Made by a program: the position numbers and the translations under genes
Part shown: one piece after another, positions 59,127 through 64,000 of the stretch
How the letters are laid out: every line of letters begins with the position of its first letter
How positions within the stretch are numbered: the stretch's first letter is position 1
The notes under the pieces: generated by a model
The model's database searches: none
The model's input: only the letters and a program-made list of their open reading frames with translations
What the model was told of the DNA's origin: nothing
Source: Pyrus communis
Taxonomy: Eukaryota; Streptophyta; Magnoliopsida; Rosales; Rosaceae
Length of the DNA: 64,000 nucleotides
Direction: 5' to 3'
Assembly: GCF_963583255.1 (NCBI RefSeq)
Contig: NC_084815.1
Span: forward strand, 4,405,056 to 4,469,055

Positions 59127-60200
59127 GATGTCAACATAGAATCTGGTATCCTGCACTCTCCATTCCATTTGTATATATTTTGGCTTGGAGTGGGTTTTAT
59201 TTTCTCTTTTGTTCTCTTAATTATTTTATTTATTTTTAGGTTTGTTTTTCCCAATCTTTATCTCTGTGGTTTCTCCTTATAAGTTTTAGAAACCATGGAC
59301 GGAAAGGGTGATATGATATATTTTTATTATTGATGAGGAAGTTAGAAATGATTTTTGCTAGAACTGCCCTTTAAAATGGTTTTGTTGGGGTTTTTGTGTT
59401 TTGAGAGGGAATTCAAACATAGTTACTTATTTTTTATGATCATTTTCCCACATATGCTACGTTTATGGCTCTTAATGTTTGGTTGCCGATCGATCTTTTG
59501 CTAGAAATTTTGGGAAATGCAAGGGAGATTAAGTTTGTAGCTAAAATTTGTAAATAAAATATTATGAAAGTTGATGATTAAATTATTAGTTAAGCGTCAA
59601 TAAATGTGGTTAAATTTTATTAACAAATTTAGTTTATTTACTATCATCCAGAAAATTTTCATTGTGTTCAGCACACGATATGATACATCACATGCTATTA
59701 TGCAAGTGGTCGGACATTTGAAAAATATAACTTTTCTCCAATACTAGATTCTTTTCGTGTTCTGAATGGACTGAAAAATTATCGAAAATTATAACTTTTT
59801 TCGAATACTAGATGCTTTTCGTGTTCTGATTGGACTGAAAAATTATTGATCTTTTGCATGAGATAAATAAATAACCAAAGATTTCCTTTGCCAGACAGTT
59901 AACTGGTATATTTATGGAAGTCCCTGATTTGAGATATCCTATGATGATAGACTCTACGCGGACAAATACTTTCATGTTTGTGGAAGATCTGATCTTTGGC
60001 TTGGCCTGTCCTTCGAGTTTTGTTATTGGAGACAACAGTTAAATGTAGTTTAGGCATTTGCTTTATTTATTTATTTATATTTTTTAACAGATCAAAATTG
60101 AATTAATCAAATGAAAATCTATAAGTAGGCAAACACAAAGATCAATGAATCTAGAAGAAAAGAATGATGAATGTCAAAATTACCATCCAATTAGACTAAA
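59127..60200. other. 3' flank of the HD-Zip gene, no gene seen
   Basis: It probably holds the 3' UTR in the first few hundred bases. A 64-bp tandem duplication sits at 59727-59850. The 59808-60035 minus frame is not supported by any domain. Confidence 0.45.
59727..59850. repeat. 64-bp tandem duplication
   Basis: Copy 1 (59727-59790) and copy 2 (from 59791) share CTTTTCGTGTTCTGA and GGACTGAAAAATTAT with few changes. Confidence 0.85.
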
Positions 60201-60345
60201 GAGAATTTTAACGAAAAATTTTTAGTATTGTTTATTTTAACAAAAAATTATATATTTACATTAAGAAATCAATTTTGGTATTATTTATTTTATTTTTATC
60301 GTTAAAATTTAAAAGTTTTTAAATTTTTTCATTAGTTTTTCTTAG
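60201..60345 (+). mobile_element. ~155-bp MITE family, copy 3 of 3
   Basis: It starts GAGAATTTTAACGAAAAAT and ends TTTCATTAGTTTTTCTTAG, with the AAGAAATCAATTTTGGTATT centre. It is the most diverged of the three copies (9251-9402, 22074-22230). Confidence 0.6.
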
Positions 60346-61139
60346 ATTAAATGGTCATGTCGAACTCCTCCAGTCAAAGTGGAAGGTTTTTCAAACCAAG
60401 AACAATAGTCTCAAGCAACTTTTCATCATCGTTTTGGAGTTCAGAACGTCTCCCAAAATTTTCACTTAGCATATCTGGTCGATTCGATGAAGATCTAGTC
60501 TTCATAATACTCTTTTGTATTTTGGTACTTGCGTGTTTTGGATGAGAGGTGGATCTTCATCTGATCTTGAAGATGGAGACGATAAGTCGTTGTTTCACTG
60601 GACGCGAATGAGAATAGCCTCCTATGTGTAAAAGCATGCCAGACAGATGTGCCGTAACTTGCATGTTAAGATACAAAATATACCATCTACATCTTCATCT
60701 CGTTGCATGGAAAATTCAAGCGATTCCAAGTTAAGATGCAAACTTCAAATTTGTATATTTTTTGTTAGCTTAATTGTATTTAATTTTATCTGTGAGAGAT
60801 TCTTTGTCAACCATAATGATCGTTCAACTACAACTAGTCAATTTAATGTCATCCTAAACCCTATCTTGTGGTTTGTCTTATCATTATTTGTTGATTAGAT
60901 GCCATTGCGATGAAGGAACTTATTTTAATATAGAACGACGTTGACAAGACCATTATTCCAGACACCAATATCACCCATAATTTCTACATGTTTAAAGGAA
61001 TTTTGTTTTTCTTCACGATTAAGTTTTGTGTGTCATCCTTTTGTTTATCATCTTATCATTATTTATGATTACGTATAGTAAATTTGATGTGTTGATGTTA
61101 TCCACATTCTTAGTTTATTTTGGAACTTAGATAACGATT
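60346..61139. other. intergenic, no gene seen
   Basis: Frames at 60351-60898 are short and unrecognised. Confidence 0.4.
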
Positions 61140-61292
61140 TTGGTGGTCCAATATCATAGTGTATAGAGTATTTAGTTTTTACTTATGCGTTCCGGATTCA
61201 AAACTAATAACTTTTTTAAATATTTGTAATAATTTCGAATTGTTCCCTTTCCCTTTAATATAGTAATTTTGTTTATAAAAAAAAAAAAAAAC
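61140..61292 (+). mobile_element. SINE-like fragment with poly(A)
   Basis: A diverged box B (CGGATTCAAAAC) is followed by a tail TCCCTTTCCCTTTAATATAG and a run of 14 A (61279-61292). It resembles 36835-36970. Confidence 0.4.
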
Positions 61293-61330
61293 TTTGGGTA
61301 ACTCTATTCTTGCTCTCTCATTCTATGAAT

Positions 61331-61530
61331 AATGTTAGGAAGACCGCATATTTTTACCACATTAATGTATTGTCACATGTGACAAGTGATATATACAACC
61401 AATTAGTCAAAAAGATATATACAACCAACATTTAATGATATTAATTCATTAATTAACGTAATATGTACACATAATTTGTTATATCAAATAGTACATCAAT
61501 ATAGTACAAAAATGTAATTTTCCTAGCATT
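61331..61530. mobile_element. 200-bp MITE
   Basis: The ends AATGTTAGGAAGACCGCATA and (reverse complement) AATGCTAGGAAAATTACATT are inverted repeats that continue as CATTAATG / ATTGATG. The target-site duplication is not clear. Non-coding. Confidence 0.6.
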
Positions 61531-62890
61531 TTCTATTTATTTACTTTCTTTTTTAGAAGATTCATGCTCTCTCGTTCTCTAATTCTATTTTTATGTTATC
61601 AATCAACACCTTTTTGTCATTGATGAGTTATTGGAGGATAAAGATTTATTTTCTTGGTCGATATATTGGGGATAATGATGGAGCCACTACGCGAAAATCC
61701 TAACTTTGTTGTGAGTAGAAAAAAATAAGCACCTCCCTCATCACATTGAGGCCTGAGTGAAAAAAACTTTATGGAATTTTGGTTGTCGATATTCATCACA
61801 CTATATGGTGCTATTAATACATACTTAATAATATAAACGAGGGACATAATTGATATTTCATAAAACTAATAATATATAGTACTAATGAATCAATACACTT
61901 GTTATAATTAAGACGATTATATTAATAACATTTTATAGTAATGTAATGTTGCACCGAAACTTTATCCCGACTTTGTGGCATTAAGAACAAACGTGTGAAA
62001 CATATAAGGATAAAGATTGATGGAGAGGTTTAAAATATAATGGTGATCAATAAAACACATAAATCGTGTAAATATGCATTGAACCCATAAATGATTGAAT
62101 AATTAAACAAAGGACATGGTGAAATCAATCGAAATCGGACCACATAAACCATACATAATAATGCTTGAAAAGCAAGTTAAACAAACCTATTTTGTGTGAA
62201 ATTTGGACCAACAGCTGTTGGATGGGTGACTAAAATTGATGTGAGTGATGGAAAACCGATAGCTAGCTGTAAATTATGTGCTCAGCAAAGCCCCCTACAA
62301 AATGCTAGCAAGAACTATATGATAGTCGGTATGGACTAAATTCAAGGGTTATATTACAAGTCAAACACCTAGACCATGAGGTTAAATTACAAGACAAGCA
62401 AAGAATGATTACTGATTCATGAAGAGCGATAGTATGAGGACATTTGGGTATTTCCAAAAGTTTCCAAAAGTTTTGTTGGCATCCTCAAACAATAAAGTAA
62501 CAAAAAATAAATTTAAAGAGCATGAATAAAAAGTCTGACCACTCAATAATTTAAACTACTAAAGACAACTCACTATATTATCAAATACAGCTGCCTCTAA
62601 CTAAACCTGGGTGGGGTATTGTCAATTTAACAAGATTATGTTATTTCATATAAGTGGTTATTAACGGGGTACCTAGACATGTAGTACATATTTGTTTTTC
62701 CTATAAAGAAAATGAGTGGGGACATTTGTCCTGTTGCACCTATAATAGCGTCTATGGGTAGATTTAAGGTTTTTTTTTTTGATAATAATTACCGAACAAG
62801 TTTTCTGTTTTTAATTTTCTGAAAATTATAAATGAAACTAAATTCTGATAACTATCAGACGAACTCTTAACTTGTTGATTGTTGTTATCA
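61531..62890. other. intergenic, no gene seen
   Basis: AT-rich DNA. A T run at 62770-62780 could be the poly(A) tail (minus strand) of the LINE to the right. Confidence 0.35.
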
Positions 62891-64000
62891 AGTATAACAC
62901 ATTTTAGGATTTACTCGACCTCACTGAATACTTCCCATTCTTTGTGTAGTGCCAAATTCTTTTATCATTGCACCCACTTCTACTAATTAGAACAGTTTGA
63001 ATCAACTCCAAATCCTCCAGTTCCACCAATGCTGCTATCGCCTTCGTTTTCCACCCCTGCCTATCGGAGGTAATTAAATCACGTACCTTTAAATTAGTAG
63101 TTCCATTCCGCATCGCCGGTTTAAACGAATGAGGCTTAGGAAGCCATGGATCACTAGCCATCCTAATCGATTCACCGTTGCCCACCCACCACCGAAGACC
63201 TCGGTTTATTACTTGCCTCCCCAATAAAACACCTTTCCACCCCCCACAACGATTTATTTTGTTTGTTTGCCTCCATGAAGGAAGAATTGGCAAAATATTT
63301 ATTCCTAAGCACCATACCAAGCATAGACTCTGGATTATTTAACACCTTCTAACTAATTTTGGCCAACTTTGACAAATTAAATCCAATGAGATCTTGGAAA
63401 CCCAATCCGCCAAGCTTCTTGCCAAATTTCATCTTATCCCACACCACCCAATGACATCCTTTATTCTTAGACTGTCATCTTCACCAAAATTGAGCAATAA
63501 CTCGTTCCATTTCCTCACAAGTACATGTCGGCAATTTAAAGCACGCCATAGCATGATTCGGCATCGCCATTGCAACTGATTTAATCAAGATTTCATTCCC
63601 AGTTGGAGAAAGAAATTGCTCCGCCCAACCATCAATACGATTTTCAATTCCTCGACGCACCACTTCAAACACTGCCTTCTTCGGGTGCCCAAAGTGTGCC
63701 TGTATTCCCAACTATTTGCCTAATCCATCACGACCTTGAATGTTCATTTTTGTAACAATACGCTTTTTTTTGCTTCTTCGGACAACACTTCCTAAAGAAA
63801 ATATAGCTTTTCTCGAAATTAATAATCTGACCAGAAACCATACCATAATCCTCCAAAATTTGAATCACATTTCCGGCCTCCGCCTCATCCGCTTTATAGA
63901 ACACCACTGAATCATCTGCAAAAAATAGATGAGTGATTGGCACAACATTTGACGCCACCCACACCCCACTAATCAGACCATTCATCTTCTGTTGTCGAAT
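62770..64000 (-). mobile_element. L1-type LINE, 3' part of ORF2, cut off by the window end
   Basis: On the minus strand, 63985-63728 holds the reverse transcriptase catalytic region (L-F-F-A-D-D-S-V-V-F). 63711-63481 holds the region after it (R-I-D-G-W, L-S-P-T-G-N-E). 63320-62904 holds the distal part (W-W-V-G-N-G, I-W-H-Y-T-K-N-G-K-Y-S-V). The frames are broken by at least two shifts. The 5' part is outside the window. Non-LTR elements copy their RNA directly at the target. This copy is degenerate. Confidence 0.85.

Overview
This is a 64-kb piece of a plant nuclear chromosome. It is AT-rich and dominated by repeats, with intron-containing genes of eudicot type. The repeats (Cassandra-type TRIMs with 5S-like LTRs, tRNA-derived SINEs, many small TIR elements) and the sequences of the three genes fit a rosid. 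I suspect Rosaceae of the apple/pear group, but that is an inference from remembered repeat families and no search was run. I see no tRNA, rRNA gene or CRISPR array.

Only three ordinary genes are convincing. (1) A minus-strand, three-exon gene at 2827-4862 encodes a 365-aa nuclear protein with one WRC zinc-binding domain. (2) A plus-strand gene whose coding part is intronless (23701-24936) encodes a 411-aa RING-HC E3 ubiquitin ligase; its last ~220 bp, including the stop codon, are tandemly duplicated just downstream. (3) A plus-strand, four-exon gene at 57184-59126 encodes a 341-aa class II HD-Zip transcription factor of the HAT14 type. All three look like regulators, but they are unrelated and tens of kb apart, so nothing suggests they work together.

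The rest is mobile DNA and its debris. 1-560: possible end of an LTR element. 6.3-8.4 kb: two Tourist-like MITEs in inverted orientation. 10.1-10.8 kb: a ~770-bp non-autonomous element with a relative at 52.8-53.7 kb. 12.6-13.6 kb: a degenerate minisatellite. 13.7-21.2 kb: a decayed Ty3/gypsy complex with a 202-bp triplication, repeated LTR pieces and an inserted endogenous pararetrovirus remnant (about 19.2-20.65 kb). 27.2-28.8 kb: a fold-back element holding two further nested MITEs. 30.9-31.3 kb: nested MITEs. 32.3-32.9 kb: a complete Cassandra TRIM. 34.6-35.4 kb: two Mutator-type MITEs with perfect 9-bp target-site duplications (TSDs). 36-42.9 kb: SINEs, a MITE pair and a poly(T) tract between direct repeats.

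43.0-48.9 kb is a Ty1/copia element with LTRs and near-matching TSDs. A second Cassandra is inserted in its leader, and its zinc-knuckle/protease segment is inverted. 49.6-56.6 kb is a second copia element on the minus strand. It is interrupted by a DNA element and by an LTR-gag piece of a different copia family. 62.9 kb to the right edge is the 3' part of a LINE on the minus strand, cut off by the window end.

Exon borders, TSDs and repeat ends were read by eye from the sequence; assignments to families rest on remembered motif knowledge.
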